Below, piece after piece: positions 52,899 to 62,045 of a stretch of 64,000 bases of DNA; position 1 is the stretch's first letter, and the number at the start of each line of letters is the position of its first letter. The position numbers and the translations under genes are program-made. This DNA comes from Roseomonas aeriglobus. GTDB lineage: Bacteria > Pseudomonadota > Alphaproteobacteria > Sphingomonadales > Sphingomonadaceae. The notes under the pieces were generated by a model. That model worked only from the letters and a program-made list of their open reading frames with translations, did not search any database and was not told the origin of the DNA. The stretch is taken from positions 2,108,001-2,172,000 of the forward strand of contig JAFHKN010000002.1 in NCBI GenBank assembly GCA_016937575.1. Direction: 5' to 3'.

Positions 52899-52941
52899 CA
52901 CGCCCCTGGAACAATTTTTTGACGTGTGCGTGACGAACGGG

Positions 52942-54351
52942 TCAGACCGTGGCCGGAACCAGACCAAGCCGGTCACGCGCGTGCCAGCGCCACACCAGCA
53001 GTATCGACACCGCCAGCAAGCCGATCGCCAGACCGATCCAGACGCCGAGCCCTTGCCACCCGAGCGGAAAGCCGAGCAGGACCGCCGACCCGAAGCCCGC
53101 GACCCAATAGCCGATCGCCGCCAGCACCATGGGCACGCGCGTATCCTGCAGGCCCCGCAGAGCGCCCGCCGCCACCGCCTGCGCCCCGTCGACGAGCTGG
53201 AAGGCAGCGGCGACCGCGAGATACTGGACGGCCAGCGCGACGACACGCGCATTCTCTACCGCGTCGACGTCGATGTAGGCCGAAACGAACAGCCGCGGCG
53301 CGAGCCAGATGGCAACCGCGGTCAGCGCCATGAACCCGGTACCCAGTCCGAGCGCCACCCAACCCGCGCGGCCGATCCAAACGCGGTCGCGCGCGCCATA
53401 GCCCATGCCGACCCGGATCGTCGCCGCCTGGGCGATGCCGAACGGCACCTGGAAGGCGACCGCCGCGATCTGGAGCGCGATCGCGTGGGCGGCCACTTCG
53501 GTCACGCCGATCAGCCCGACCAGGAAAGCGGCGGCGGAGAACAGCCCGCCTTCGAAGGTCAGCGTCGCCGCGATCGGCACGCCGATTCGCACCAGCTCGC
53601 GAAACCGCGACCATTCGGTCCGCCACCAGTTGCCAAACAGCCTGTAGCGCCGAATGCGCCTGTCGGTCAGCGCGATCGCGGCATAGACCAGACACATGGC
53701 CGTGGACGTGACGACGCTGGCGATGGCAGAGCCGGTCAGCCCGAGCGCGGGAAAGCCCCAATTGCCGAAGACGAGCAGCCAGTTTCCGAGCAGATTGACG
53801 CCCAGTGCCAGCGCCGCAACCCCGATCGCCCAACCCGGCCGGCCGAGGGCGGCGATGGTCACGCGCAGAACGCTCGCCATGATCGCGGGGATCATCGCCC
53901 AAAGCAGGATGTCGAGGAACCCGTCCGCCGCCGCCGCCGCCCCTGCATCCTGTCCGATAAGCGTCAGGATTTCGCGCCCGTGGCTGAGCGCCAGCATGAA
54001 CGGCACGCTGGCCAGTGCCGCCAGCCACATCGCCATCCGGAACGACCGCCGCACCTCGCGCACGGCGTGGCGCTTGCGACCAAGCTCCGCGGCGATCACC
54101 GGCGCGGCCGCCCCCACAAGCCCCTGGAGCGCGAACATCACGACCGAATAGAGGTAGACCCCCAGCGTCGCCGCGGCGAGCGCCTCCGTCCCCAACCGCG
54201 CGACGAAAATCACGTCGCTGGCATAGATCGACATCTGCAACAGGTTGGCCGCGACCAGCGGGCCGGCGAGGCGAAGGAGCGCGAACAACTCCTCCCGCGC
54301 GGAAGCCGGAGCGGACGCGTCGAGCGCTTTGTTGGAGGGCACGGCGTCCAT
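52942..54351 (-). CDS. MATE-family efflux transporter
   Basis: A 469-aa protein with about twelve membrane segments, a typical MATE/NorM exporter driven by Na+ or H+. Signatures include LLQMSIYASDVIFVARLGTE, LGRPGWAIGVAALALGVNLL, GWQGLGVWIGLAIGLLAVSI and, in mid-protein, RIGVPIAATLTFEGGLFSAA. The ATG at 54351 (MDAVPSNKALD) is preferred to the longer frame. The substrate is unknown. It is divergent from the PadR gene. Confidence 0.94.
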   Translation of the reverse strand: MDAVPSNKALDASAPASAREELFALLRLAGPLVAANLLQMSIYASDVIFVARLGTEALAAATLGVYLYSVVMFALQGLVGAAAPVIAAELGRKRHAVREVRRSFRMAMWLAALASVPFMLALSHGREILTLIGQDAGAAAAADGFLDILLWAMIPAIMASVLRVTIAALGRPGWAIGVAALALGVNLLGNWLLVFGNWGFPALGLTGSAIASVVTSTAMCLVYAAIALTDRRIRRYRLFGNWWRTEWSRFRELVRIGVPIAATLTFEGGLFSAAAFLVGLIGVTEVAAHAIALQIAAVAFQVPFGIAQAATIRVGMGYGARDRVWIGRAGWVALGLGTGFMALTAVAIWLAPRLFVSAYIDVDAVENARVVALAVQYLAVAAAFQLVDGAQAVAAGALRGLQDTRVPMVLAAIGYWVAGFGSAVLLGFPLGWQGLGVWIGLAIGLLAVSILLVWRWHARDRLGLVPATV

Positions 54352-54476
54352 GGCGCCCGCCTTACCGGCTGTTGGGAACGGCGCAAGCAGCGTGACCCAG
54401 AGCGAGGGTGATGACCCGCCCGCACCTCCTCGGCGGTCGCAACGCATGTCACAACAAAAACCGCATTTGACTCTTA

Positions 54477-54494
54477 ACTCTACATATGTTGAGT
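54477..54494. promoter_or_regulatory. Palindrome at the padR start
   Basis: actctacatatgttgagt is an 18-bp near-perfect palindrome (16 of 18 positions) built on acatatgt. It overlaps the upstream ATG and a weak -35-like TTGACT lies at 54467. It resembles PadR operators, which often contain ATGT/ACAT halves, and suggests autoregulation. Confidence 0.5.
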
Positions 54495-54803
54495 AAGGCT
54501 ATGATCCGCAATCGTCAGCCCTCGACCCAGATGAAGCAGGTCCTTGCCGCCCTGGCCGAACAGAGCGCGGAATGGCGTCATGGCTATGATCTGATGAAGC
54601 AGACCGGACTGTCGTCGGGAACGCTCTATCCGCTCCTGATGCGGATGACTGACAAGGGGCTGGTCGAGGCCGACTGGCATGCGCCCGCAGTGCCCGGTCG
54701 GCCATCGCGTCACGTCTATCGATTGACTGGAGCGGGCGCCGCACTCGCTCGCGACGTGGCCCATCAGGATATGGCGGTGCGGGCAAAGGGAGCGTTGGCA
54801 TGA
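54486..54803 (+). CDS. PadR-family transcriptional regulator
   Basis: A 105-aa PadR winged-helix protein with QMKQVLAALAEQSAEWRHGY, LMKQTGLSSGTLYPLLMRMT and KGLVEADWHAPAVPGRPSRH. It lacks the C-terminal dimerisation helix domain of long PadR proteins, so it belongs to the short type. The start may instead be ATG 54501, which would leave the palindrome outside the gene. It overlaps the next gene by 4 nt. Confidence 0.9.
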   Translation: MLSKAMIRNRQPSTQMKQVLAALAEQSAEWRHGYDLMKQTGLSSGTLYPLLMRMTDKGLVEADWHAPAVPGRPSRHVYRLTGAGAALARDVAHQDMAVRAKGALA

Positions 54804-55444
54804 TCGATCGCCTGTCCCGCGGGCTGCTTCGGCTTGCGACGACCTCGCTGCGCGAGCGGCGCGGCGCCTGGGCTGACGCGATGGAGGCGGAGGCCGACGC
54901 GGCGAAGGACGACGGCCGGCTGCTATCCTTCGCGGCCGGCTGCCTGGTCGCGGCGGGGCGGGAGGCGATTGAATGCGCGCAAGGGCGGTTCATCCTGACC
55001 AACTATCTGCTCGTGCTTGTCTTGCTCCTACCAATGGCGACGGTGCAGATCGGCTGCGCGCTGTTCGGGCTACCCTATCTGTATCCGGGCGACGGCGGAC
55101 TGGCCGGCGCGGTGACCGAAGGATCCGCGCACGAACCGTTGTTGCGCAGCCTCTATCAGGCCGCCGTTCCCTCTTTGGCGCTTGCGCAGCTGGTCACCGG
55201 GGTCGGCCATGTGCGGCTGGCGTGGGCGCTGCTCGAACGCGACTGGGCGGCCGCGATCCGGTGGGGCCTGAGGACGCTCGCGGCGGCGACGACGTTGATC
55301 GTCTTCCTATTCGTCCTGTTCCTCGACGGACGACAGGCCGTGCTGCAGGCAGCGATCCTGGTCATCGAGCTCGCCATCATCACGCTCGTCATTCGACGTC
55401 ACACGCAGCTGTTCGTATCGTCCGAACCCGAACACCCGGCCTGA
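54800..55444 (+). CDS. Membrane protein in the PadR operon
   Basis: A 214-aa protein. A basic cytoplasmic N-terminal part (SLRERRGAWADAMEAEADAA, about residues 16-35) is followed by membrane segments near 66-86 (NYLLVLVLLLPMATVQIGCA), 115-135, 158-178 and 184-198. No family recognised. The 4-nt overlap (ATGA) with padR shows cotranslation. Short PadR proteins often control a neighbouring membrane protein, so this is the likely target. Confidence 0.82.
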   Translation: MIDRLSRGLLRLATTSLRERRGAWADAMEAEADAAKDDGRLLSFAAGCLVAAGREAIECAQGRFILTNYLLVLVLLLPMATVQIGCALFGLPYLYPGDGGLAGAVTEGSAHEPLLRSLYQAAVPSLALAQLVTGVGHVRLAWALLERDWAAAIRWGLRTLAAATTLIVFLFVLFLDGRQAVLQAAILVIELAIITLVIRRHTQLFVSSEPEHPA

Positions 55445-55556
55445 CCCGATACGGCGCGGTGCGCCCCGACCTGCGTTCTCACCACGCCATTTCGACGTCG
55501 GACGGCACCTGCGCGTCTGCCGACGGTATCGTGCGACCATCGTCAGGAGAGAAGAT

Positions 55557-56081
55557 ATGCGCAAACAGCTTGGTCGGAAGGTTTCGATCGTCGTGGCTAT
55601 CGCGACGATCGGATTGTGCACAGGGTCGGTGTCGGCACAGTCCCCCAATATCGGGGCGGAGCGTGTCGCGGCGTCCGCGTTCCTAGGAACATGGGAGCTC
55701 GATCTGTCGCGGATGCCCACCACCTATGGCCCGCCGCCGAAGCGCGTCGTCTATACCTTTGCCGATATCGGATCGGGGCAGTGGCGGACCACGGTCGACA
55801 TCACGGCGCCCGATGACAGCCTACGCCATATGGCAGTCAGCTACCGGCGCGACGGCACGATGGTCCGCAGCGAGGCCGACACGAGTGAAGCCGACAGCGC
55901 CGCCATCCTGACGCCGACGCCGGGCGTACTGGTGATGAACCTGGCTCGGGCGAAGATGCTGGGGTCGGTGCGGGTCTATACCTTGTCTCCCGACGCGCGA
56001 ATCATGACCGAATCCGCAGCCGCAGTGAATGCCCAAGGCGAACCCTTCATCCGCAATTTCTACTTCAAGCGCATCGGATAG
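55557..56081 (+). CDS. Secreted protein, function unknown
   Basis: A 174-aa protein with signal peptide KVSIVVAIATIGLCTGSVSA. The mature part has FLGTWELDLSRMPTTYGPPP, RVVYTFADIGSGQWRTTVDI and IMTESAAAVNAQGEPFIRNF; the repeated beta pattern suggests a lipocalin-like small barrel, an inference only. An aggagag site precedes the ATG. It lies alone between the PadR operon and sppA. Confidence 0.78.
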   Translation: MRKQLGRKVSIVVAIATIGLCTGSVSAQSPNIGAERVAASAFLGTWELDLSRMPTTYGPPPKRVVYTFADIGSGQWRTTVDITAPDDSLRHMAVSYRRDGTMVRSEADTSEADSAAILTPTPGVLVMNLARAKMLGSVRVYTLSPDARIMTESAAAVNAQGEPFIRNFYFKRIG

Positions 56082-56189
56082 GACCCTCGGCCAGGCGCCC
56101 GTCTTACCCCCGCAACACAGCCCGTTGCCCCCTTCCCGCCCCTCGGCTAGGACTTTGCGCAAACCTCCCTCTCGAAAGTCCGTCGAACC

Positions 56190-58076
56190 GTGAAATTGCT
56201 GCGTGGCGCGTGGAAGCTGCTGGTCGGGATCAAGGACTTCATGGTCCTGGCGCTGCTGCTGATGTTCTTCGGCATCCTGTTCGCCGCGCTCAATGCGCGG
56301 CCTGGGGCGAAGACGATCGCCCCCGGCGCGCTGGTCGTCGATCTCGACGGTCGCGTCGTCGAGCAGCCGGCGGAGGTCGATCCGTTCGCCGGGATCGGCG
56401 GAGGCGAGGTGATGCGCGAGGCGCGGGCGCGGGACGTGATCCGGGCGCTCGATACGGCTCGCGACGACGCGCGGGTGAAGGCGGTGGTGCTCGATCTCGA
56501 CCGGTTCGCGGGTGGCTATCCCGCGACCGTCGCCGATGTCGCGAACGCGGTACGGCGGGTGCGCGACAGCGGCAAGCCGGTGCTCGCCTATGCCACCGGA
56601 TACATCGATTCGAGCTATCTGATCGCCGCGAACGCGTCCGAAGTCTGGATGAATCCGCTGGGCGGGACGCTGTTCATGGGGCCGGGCGGGTCGCAACTCT
56701 ACTACAAGGGGCTGATCGACAAGCTGGGCGTCAACGTCCACGTCTATCGCGTCGGGCAGTTCAAGTCGGCGGTCGAGCCCTTCACCGAGACGCAGCAGTC
56801 CGCGCCGGCGCGCGCGGCGAGCGAGGCGCTGTACGGCGCGCTGTTCGAACAGTGGCGCCAGAATGTCGCGAAAGCGCGGCCCAAGGCGAAGATCGCCGAC
56901 CTGATCGCACGGCCGGCCGAGCTGGTGCGCGCCGCGGGCGGCGACATGGCGAAGATGAACGTCGACCTGGGGCTGGTCGACAAGCTGGGCGACCGCAACG
57001 CGTTCGAGGCGCGCGTCGCGCAGATCGCAGGCGCGGGAACCGGCAAGCGCGCGGGCAGCTATGCCGCGATCGCGATGAAGGACTGGGTCGCCGCCAACCC
57101 GCTGCCGACGGGCGGCGGCAAGGTGGGCGTCATCACGGTCGCCGGCGACATCGTCGAGGGCAAGGCCAAGTCGGGCACTGCGGGCGGCGAGACGATATCC
57201 AAGCTGATCCGCGACGCGCTGGCGAAGAACGACCTGAAGGCGCTGGTTGTGCGAGTCGATTCCCCCGGCGGATCGGTGCCGGCATCCGAACAGATCCGCC
57301 AAGCGGTGCTGGCGGCCAAGGCCAAGGGCCTGCCGGTCGTCATCTCGATGGCGGGGATCGCAGCGTCGGGCGGCTATTGGGTTTCGACCGCGGGCGACAT
57401 GATCTATGCCGAGCCCAATACGGTGACCGGATCGATCGGCATCTTCGCGGTGCTGCCCAGCTTTGAGCGCGCACTCGCAAAGATCGGCGTGACCGCGGAC
57501 GGTGTGCGCACCACGCCGCTCAGCGGACAGCCCGACGTCTACCGGGGCTTCACGCCGGAGCTGGACGCCGTCCTGCAGTCGACGATCGACGCGGGCTATA
57601 TGCGCTTCATCAATCTGGTCGCGACCTCGCGGAAGATGACGCCGGCGCGGGTCGGCGAGATTGCGCAGGGCCGCGTGTGGGACGGCGGTACGGCGCGCCA
57701 GCTGGGGCTGGTCGACCGGTTCGGCGGGATCGACGACGCGATCGCCGAGGCCGCCCGCCGCGCGAAGATCGACCCGGCACGCGTTCAGCGGGTCGATCTG
57801 GAGCGCCCGGCCGGCTGGCAGGCGAAGCTTGCCGAGGCGCTGGCGCGCGATGGCGACGAAGCGACCGAAACGGTGCAGGCGCGCGATCCCTTCTCGCAGA
57901 TCGCGGCCGAACGCCGCGCGGTCTTCGCCCAGGCCATTGCCGACGCCCGCCGCCTGGTGCGCGGCCCCGCGATGCAGGTCCGGTGTCTCGAATGCGCGAG
58001 CCTCGCGCCGCCTGCGCCGTCGGCTGCCGATCAGGGACTCGCCGAAACGCTCCTTGCAAAGGTCTTCGCATGGTAA
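56190..58076 (+). CDS. sppA: Signal peptide peptidase SppA, 67-kDa type
   Basis: A 628-aa inner-membrane protease that degrades cleaved signal peptides. One N-terminal membrane segment (FMVLALLLMFFGILFAALNA, residues 17-36), followed by two S49 domains. The first has PLGGTLFMGPGGSQLYYKGL (Lys-containing half, KGLIDKLGVNVHVYRVGQFK); the second has the Ser motif AGIAASGGYWVSTAGDMIYA and GSIGIFAVLPSFERALAKIG. Start is GTG at 56190. It overlaps the acetyltransferase gene by 7 nt. Confidence 0.95.
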   Translation: MKLLRGAWKLLVGIKDFMVLALLLMFFGILFAALNARPGAKTIAPGALVVDLDGRVVEQPAEVDPFAGIGGGEVMREARARDVIRALDTARDDARVKAVVLDLDRFAGGYPATVADVANAVRRVRDSGKPVLAYATGYIDSSYLIAANASEVWMNPLGGTLFMGPGGSQLYYKGLIDKLGVNVHVYRVGQFKSAVEPFTETQQSAPARAASEALYGALFEQWRQNVAKARPKAKIADLIARPAELVRAAGGDMAKMNVDLGLVDKLGDRNAFEARVAQIAGAGTGKRAGSYAAIAMKDWVAANPLPTGGGKVGVITVAGDIVEGKAKSGTAGGETISKLIRDALAKNDLKALVVRVDSPGGSVPASEQIRQAVLAAKAKGLPVVISMAGIAASGGYWVSTAGDMIYAEPNTVTGSIGIFAVLPSFERALAKIGVTADGVRTTPLSGQPDVYRGFTPELDAVLQSTIDAGYMRFINLVATSRKMTPARVGEIAQGRVWDGGTARQLGLVDRFGGIDDAIAEAARRAKIDPARVQRVDLERPAGWQAKLAEALARDGDEATETVQARDPFSQIAAERRAVFAQAIADARRLVRGPAMQVRCLECASLAPPAPSAADQGLAETLLAKVFAW

Positions 58077-58630
58077 CCATCCGCGCCGCCCGTCCCGACG
58101 ATGCCACGGCGATCGCGGCGATCTATGCCCCCTATGTGCTGGGCGGCACGGTATCGTTCGAGACCGAGGCCCCCGATGCACGCGCGATCCGCGCGCGCAT
58201 GGCGGCGTTCGATGGCCTCTATCCCTGGATCGTCGCGACCGCGGGCGAGGACGATGCCGGGATTCTGGCCTATGCCTATGCCACGCGGTTCCGCGATCGG
58301 CCGGCCTATAAGTGGACGGTGGAAACATCGGTCTATGTCGCCGGCGCGGTGCAGGGCCGGGGCGTCGGACAACTGTTGTACGAGGCGCTGATAGACACGC
58401 TGCGCGCACAGGGTTTCGTCCAGGCGATCGGCGTCATCTCGCTGCCCAACGACCAGTCGATCAAGACGCACGAAGCGGTCGGCTTCCGCCGCGCGGGGGT
58501 ATATCGCGAAATCGGCTACAAGCAGGGACGGTGGATCGACGTCGGCTTCTGGCAATGCGAATTGCGCGATGCGACCGTGCCCCCGGTCGATCCCAGGCCG
58601 TTCGGCGACACGGGGGTGGTGCGGGGTTGA
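58070..58630 (+). CDS. GNAT acetyltransferase, phosphinothricin N-acetyltransferase-like
   Basis: A 186-aa enzyme with TIRAARPDDATAIAAIYAPY, the TVSFETEAPDARAIRARMAA segment, VYVAGAVQGRGVGQLLYEAL (acetyl-CoA loop), and NDQSIKTHEAVGFRRAGVYR, the Pat/MddA pattern. Related enzymes acetylate phosphinothricin or methionine sulfone or sulfoximine; the natural substrate is unknown. It starts inside the last codons of sppA, so the two are coupled. Confidence 0.93.
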   Translation: MVTIRAARPDDATAIAAIYAPYVLGGTVSFETEAPDARAIRARMAAFDGLYPWIVATAGEDDAGILAYAYATRFRDRPAYKWTVETSVYVAGAVQGRGVGQLLYEALIDTLRAQGFVQAIGVISLPNDQSIKTHEAVGFRRAGVYREIGYKQGRWIDVGFWQCELRDATVPPVDPRPFGDTGVVRG

Positions 58631-58661
58631 ACCCGACGGCGCCGGCCGGCTAGTGCACCGC

Positions 58662-59336
58662 ATGCGTTATCTTGTCTCTGCACTCGCTCTTCCGGTCCTT
58701 TTGTTCGCCCCTGCCGCAAGGGCGGATGAAGACGTGCAGGCATGGACCGGAGTCGTCGCCCAGGGCGCGGTGAAAGGCGACCTTTACGTCTGGCTCGAGG
58801 GGCAGGCGCGCTTCACCGACGATATCGGACAGCTCGGCCAATTCATCCTGCGCCCCGCCGCCGGTATCCGCTTCGCCCCCGATGCGAGCGCGATCGCGGG
58901 CTACGCCTATGTCCAGTCGCGGTCGTCGGCGGGGGTGATCACGCGCGAACATCGCCCGTGGCAGCAGGTGCAGTTTGCGCTGGTCCGCAACGGCGCCGGC
59001 AGGCCGGTCGTCACCAGCCGCACGCGCCTGGAGCAGCGCATGGTCGAGGGTCGGACGAAGACCGGCTGGCGGCTGCGCCAGTTCCTGCGCGCGGGCGTGC
59101 CTGTCACGCGAGGCGGCGTCCAGGCGGTCGCGTTCACGGAAGGCTTCTTCAATCTGAACACCACCGATTTCGGCGCACGGTCGGGGGTCGATCAGTGGCG
59201 GACCTTCGTGGGGCTCGGCCTGCCGGTGGGAAAGACGGCGCGGCTGGAGCCTGGATATCTCAACCAGCGTGTCTTTCGCGCGGGCGAGGATCGGACCAAC
59301 CACGTGCTGAATGCGACGCTTTTCGTGACGCTGTGA
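58662..59336 (+). CDS. DUF2490-type outer-membrane or periplasmic protein
   Basis: A 224-aa protein with signal peptide MRYLVSALALPVLLFAPAAR. Repeated amphipathic strands such as DLYVWLEGQARFTDDIGQLG, FILRPAAGIRFAPDASAIAG and RLEQRMVEGRTKTGWRLRQF, ending HVLNATLFVTL, match DUF2490, a predicted beta-barrel family. It lies 31 nt after the acetyltransferase gene. Role unknown. Confidence 0.88.
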   Translation: MRYLVSALALPVLLFAPAARADEDVQAWTGVVAQGAVKGDLYVWLEGQARFTDDIGQLGQFILRPAAGIRFAPDASAIAGYAYVQSRSSAGVITREHRPWQQVQFALVRNGAGRPVVTSRTRLEQRMVEGRTKTGWRLRQFLRAGVPVTRGGVQAVAFTEGFFNLNTTDFGARSGVDQWRTFVGLGLPVGKTARLEPGYLNQRVFRAGEDRTNHVLNATLFVTL

Positions 59337-59388
59337 CCGATCCTTCGTGACCCCCTCGCATCTTGGCGGATGACGGGCGGGGGCTGGA

Positions 59389-60018
59389 TCAGCGTCGCCC
59401 GCGATAGGCCGGCAAGCGGAGCTTCCACGCGATCGCCGCGGCCCGCAGGCCGAACCCCGCCGTCGCTGCGACGATCGCCGCCAGCCACATCGGCGCGCCC
59501 AAGGCATGGAGCGCGACATAGAGCGCCGCCGCCAACGCCGCTGCAGTCACATAGAGTTCGGGCCGCATGATGATCGACGGCTCCCCCGCCAGCACGTCGC
59601 GGATGACGCCGCCGACGCAGGCCGTCACCACGCCCATCAGCGCCGCGGGCACCGGCGGAATCCCGAACGCGATCGACTTGGCCGCGCCGAACACCGCATA
59701 GACAGCCAGGCCCAGCGCATCGAACCAGTCGAGCGCCGGCCCGCGCCACCAGCCCTCCGGCGTCAGCCAGATGATCGCCGCCGCGGCCAGGCATACCGCC
59801 GCCACCCATGGATCATGCGTCCAGAAGACCGGCGCCCCGATCAGCAGATCGCGCACCGAGCCGCCGCCCACCCCTGTCACCAGCGCGAAGAAGCCGGCGG
59901 TCACGAAAGTCTGGCTCGCCTTCGTCGCGGCGAGCGCCCCGGTCGTCGCGAATACCGCGATACCCAGCAGGTCGAGATAGGGCAGAACATGCCCCAAGGG
60001 TGCAGCGATCGGCGTCAT
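59389..60018 (-). CDS. Trimeric intracellular cation (TRIC) channel family protein
   Basis: A 209-aa membrane protein with seven helices in two repeats (DUF/UPF0126, YicG-like). The paired glycine motifs are FALVTGVGGGSVRDLLIGAP and VVTACVGGVIRDVLAGEPS. Bacterial TRIC homologues form K+-permeable trimeric channels. Its start overlaps the next gene's stop by 4 nt. Confidence 0.93.
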   Translation of the reverse strand: MTPIAAPLGHVLPYLDLLGIAVFATTGALAATKASQTFVTAGFFALVTGVGGGSVRDLLIGAPVFWTHDPWVAAVCLAAAAIIWLTPEGWWRGPALDWFDALGLAVYAVFGAAKSIAFGIPPVPAALMGVVTACVGGVIRDVLAGEPSIIMRPELYVTAAALAAALYVALHALGAPMWLAAIVAATAGFGLRAAAIAWKLRLPAYRGRR

Positions 60019-60326
60019 GCCCGCTCCCTACGCGCTCTGCGCCAAGCGAGCGAGCGCCGGTTGAGCGCGGCGAGGTCGGCGGTGCCGGCAGCCACCCCCT
60101 CCCCCAGCGCGATCGCGGCTCGCAGGATCGCGTCCGGCGCATGAGCATAGGCCGGGCGGCGCGGGATATGATCGTACCACACGCCGTCGCACGCCGCGTC
60201 GAGCAGAATGCGCTGGAAACAGTGATCGGCGCTGACCGGCCAGGCCCGGGCCGCCGCCATGCCGGGCAGTTCGCGGCGCGTGAGGTCGAGCCAGCGGGCT
60301 TCGAGAGCGATGCGGTCGGTTGGCAT
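60015..60326 (-). CDS. Small protein of unknown function coupled to the TRIC gene
   Basis: A 103-aa protein starting MPTDRIALEARWLDLTRREL, with PVSADHCFQRILLDAACDGV and WYDHIPRRPAYAHAPDAILR. No signal or membrane segment; the C-terminus is Arg-rich (RSLAWRRARRERA). Sphingomonad homologues are sometimes called GCN5-related, but no acetyl-CoA loop is visible. The ATG at 60326 is preferred to 60434. It overlaps the channel gene by 4 nt. Confidence 0.75.
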   Translation of the reverse strand: MPTDRIALEARWLDLTRRELPGMAAARAWPVSADHCFQRILLDAACDGVWYDHIPRRPAYAHAPDAILRAAIALGEGVAAGTADLAALNRRSLAWRRARRERA

Positions 60327-60445
60327 GCGACCGTTCCTGTCGCGCGACGGGCCGGCTGTCCAACCCGTTCCCCGGCACGACCTGCGGCGGCGGCCATGCA
60401 AATCCCCGCTGACAAGCCGCTCCGCCTCCGCCATAGAGCCGGGCG

Positions 60446-61123
60446 ATGACGCGCTACCCTGCCCCGCTTGCCGCGGCTGCCGTCGCGCTGGCCGCGTTGG
60501 CCGGCTTCGTCGATGCGGTCGCTTGGATCGAACTGCTTGGTTTCTTCGCTTCGTTCATGAGCGGCAATTCGACGCGTGTCGCGATCGGCATCGCGACAGG
60601 AGACTGGACGGCGGTGCGGATCGGCGGCGCGCTGGTGCTGATGTTCCTGTCGGGCGTGATCGCCGCCAGCGTCGTCGGCCATCGCTTTGCCGGGCGGCAC
60701 AAGGCACCGGTGATGCTGGTCGTCACCGTTGCCCTGACCACGGCGGCCTGCGCGGCCTGGTGGGGCTATGCGACCGCGCCGCTCCTGCTGCTCGCCTTTG
60801 CGATGGGCGCGGAAAACGGTGTGTTCAACCGCGACGGCGAAGTCACCATCGGGCTGACCTACATGACCGGGACGCTGGTGCGGTTCGGCCAGCGGCTGAC
60901 GGCAACGCTGATGCGCGTCCCCGGCGACCACGCCTGGGTGCCATTTCTCGCGCTGTGGCTGGGTTTCGTCTGCGGCGGCGTGATGGGGGCGCTGGCCAGC
61001 CGCACGTCGCTTGCAAGTGCGATCACGATCGCGGCGGTGGCAGCGGGTCTGCTAACTCTGGCGCTGGCGGCGGCCACCGATCGGTCGGCCCGGGTACGAC
61101 GGGTGCCGCCTTCGCGTCCGTGA
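60446..61123 (+). CDS. DUF1275 (YoaK-like) membrane protein
   Basis: A 225-aa protein with about six membrane segments. Family marks are LAGFVDAVAWIELLGFFASF with MSGNSTRVAIGIATGDW, and AMGAENGVFNRDGEVTIGLT with YMTGTLVRFGQRL. DUF1275 members are widespread and poorly characterised. Its last 101 nt overlap the convergent AraC gene. Confidence 0.92.
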   Translation: MTRYPAPLAAAAVALAALAGFVDAVAWIELLGFFASFMSGNSTRVAIGIATGDWTAVRIGGALVLMFLSGVIAASVVGHRFAGRHKAPVMLVVTVALTTAACAAWWGYATAPLLLLAFAMGAENGVFNRDGEVTIGLTYMTGTLVRFGQRLTATLMRVPGDHAWVPFLALWLGFVCGGVMGALASRTSLASAITIAAVAAGLLTLALAAATDRSARVRRVPPSRP

Positions 61124-62045
61124 GCGCCGGCGGATCGACGTGGTGGAGCACTTGCGCCGCCGCGCCGAGCGCGCGGATGCGGCTCGCCACCGACCCGCGC
61201 AGAAAGTCCAGCGGCTGACGCAGGAAGCGCTTCGGCGTCGTGCCGAGGAACGTGTGCGCATCGCGCAGATAATGTGATTCGTCGAAATAGCTGTCGGCGA
61301 TCGATCGGCCCGGCGGGCCGCCGTCGAGCCCGCTTTCCCGCAGAAACGATCGCAGGAAGCGCGCGCGCAGCACCATCTGCTTGGGCGGCATCCCGAAATA
61401 TCGTCGGGCGAACCGCCGCAGCGTGATCGTCGTCACGCCCATTTCCTCGGCTAGCGTCGCGATATCCGGCGTGGACGGGCCAGCGACGATCGCTGCCAGC
61501 CGGGCGATCAGCGCTTCCTGCGGATGAGGGCAGGTCAGCAACGGCGCGAAATGGCGGTCGAGGATGTCGGGGATCGCCTCGTCCGACTCCGCCGCGATCA
61601 GCTCGGCGTGCACGCGTTCCCCCCACCCCGGACCGAACAGACTGCCGAGCGGGACGAGGCGATTGTGGAAATCCTCCGCCGACCGCCGGACCAGGCGCGC
61701 CCAGCCGAGCGGGCTGATGCCGATGCCGATCTGCACGCCGCCATGCGTCGTAGCGACGATCGGCCGCGTCATCGCGCCGTACAGCGCGACGGGAGGCACG
61801 TCGTCGTAGACATGATTGCGCACCCGCACCGACACGGGGCCCGCATCGACCAGGATGGTGACCATCGTCATCATCGGCAGGAACGGGTCGACCCGCGGCG
61901 TCCGATCCACTGCGCCGTACGCGTTGTACGCGGTCAGGAAGGGGGCAAGCGCCGGTGCTGGCGGGAAATAGCGCACGCGCGTGCCCGCGGGCATGTGCGG
62001 CGCATCGTAGGCCGACGATCCGGCGACAAACGAAAAGCGGTCCAT
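61023..62045 (-). CDS. AraC-family transcriptional regulator with DUF6597-type sensor region
   Basis: A 340-aa regulator. The N-terminal half (FPPAPALAPFLTAYNAYGAV, then the YDDVPPVALYGAMTRPIVAT region) looks like a small-molecule or redox-sensing domain. The C-terminal HTH pair has TLAEEMGVTTITLRRFARRY and SYFDESHYLRDAHTFLGTTP, ending RFLRQPLDFLRG. A basic Pro-rich tail follows (about residues 305-340), which overlaps the convergent DUF1275 gene by 101 nt. Confidence 0.92.
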   Translation of the reverse strand: MDRFSFVAGSSAYDAPHMPAGTRVRYFPPAPALAPFLTAYNAYGAVDRTPRVDPFLPMMTMVTILVDAGPVSVRVRNHVYDDVPPVALYGAMTRPIVATTHGGVQIGIGISPLGWARLVRRSAEDFHNRLVPLGSLFGPGWGERVHAELIAAESDEAIPDILDRHFAPLLTCPHPQEALIARLAAIVAGPSTPDIATLAEEMGVTTITLRRFARRYFGMPPKQMVLRARFLRSFLRESGLDGGPPGRSIADSYFDESHYLRDAHTFLGTTPKRFLRQPLDFLRGSVASRIRALGAAAQVLHHVDPPALTDAKAAPVVPGPTDRWPPPAPELADPLPPPRS

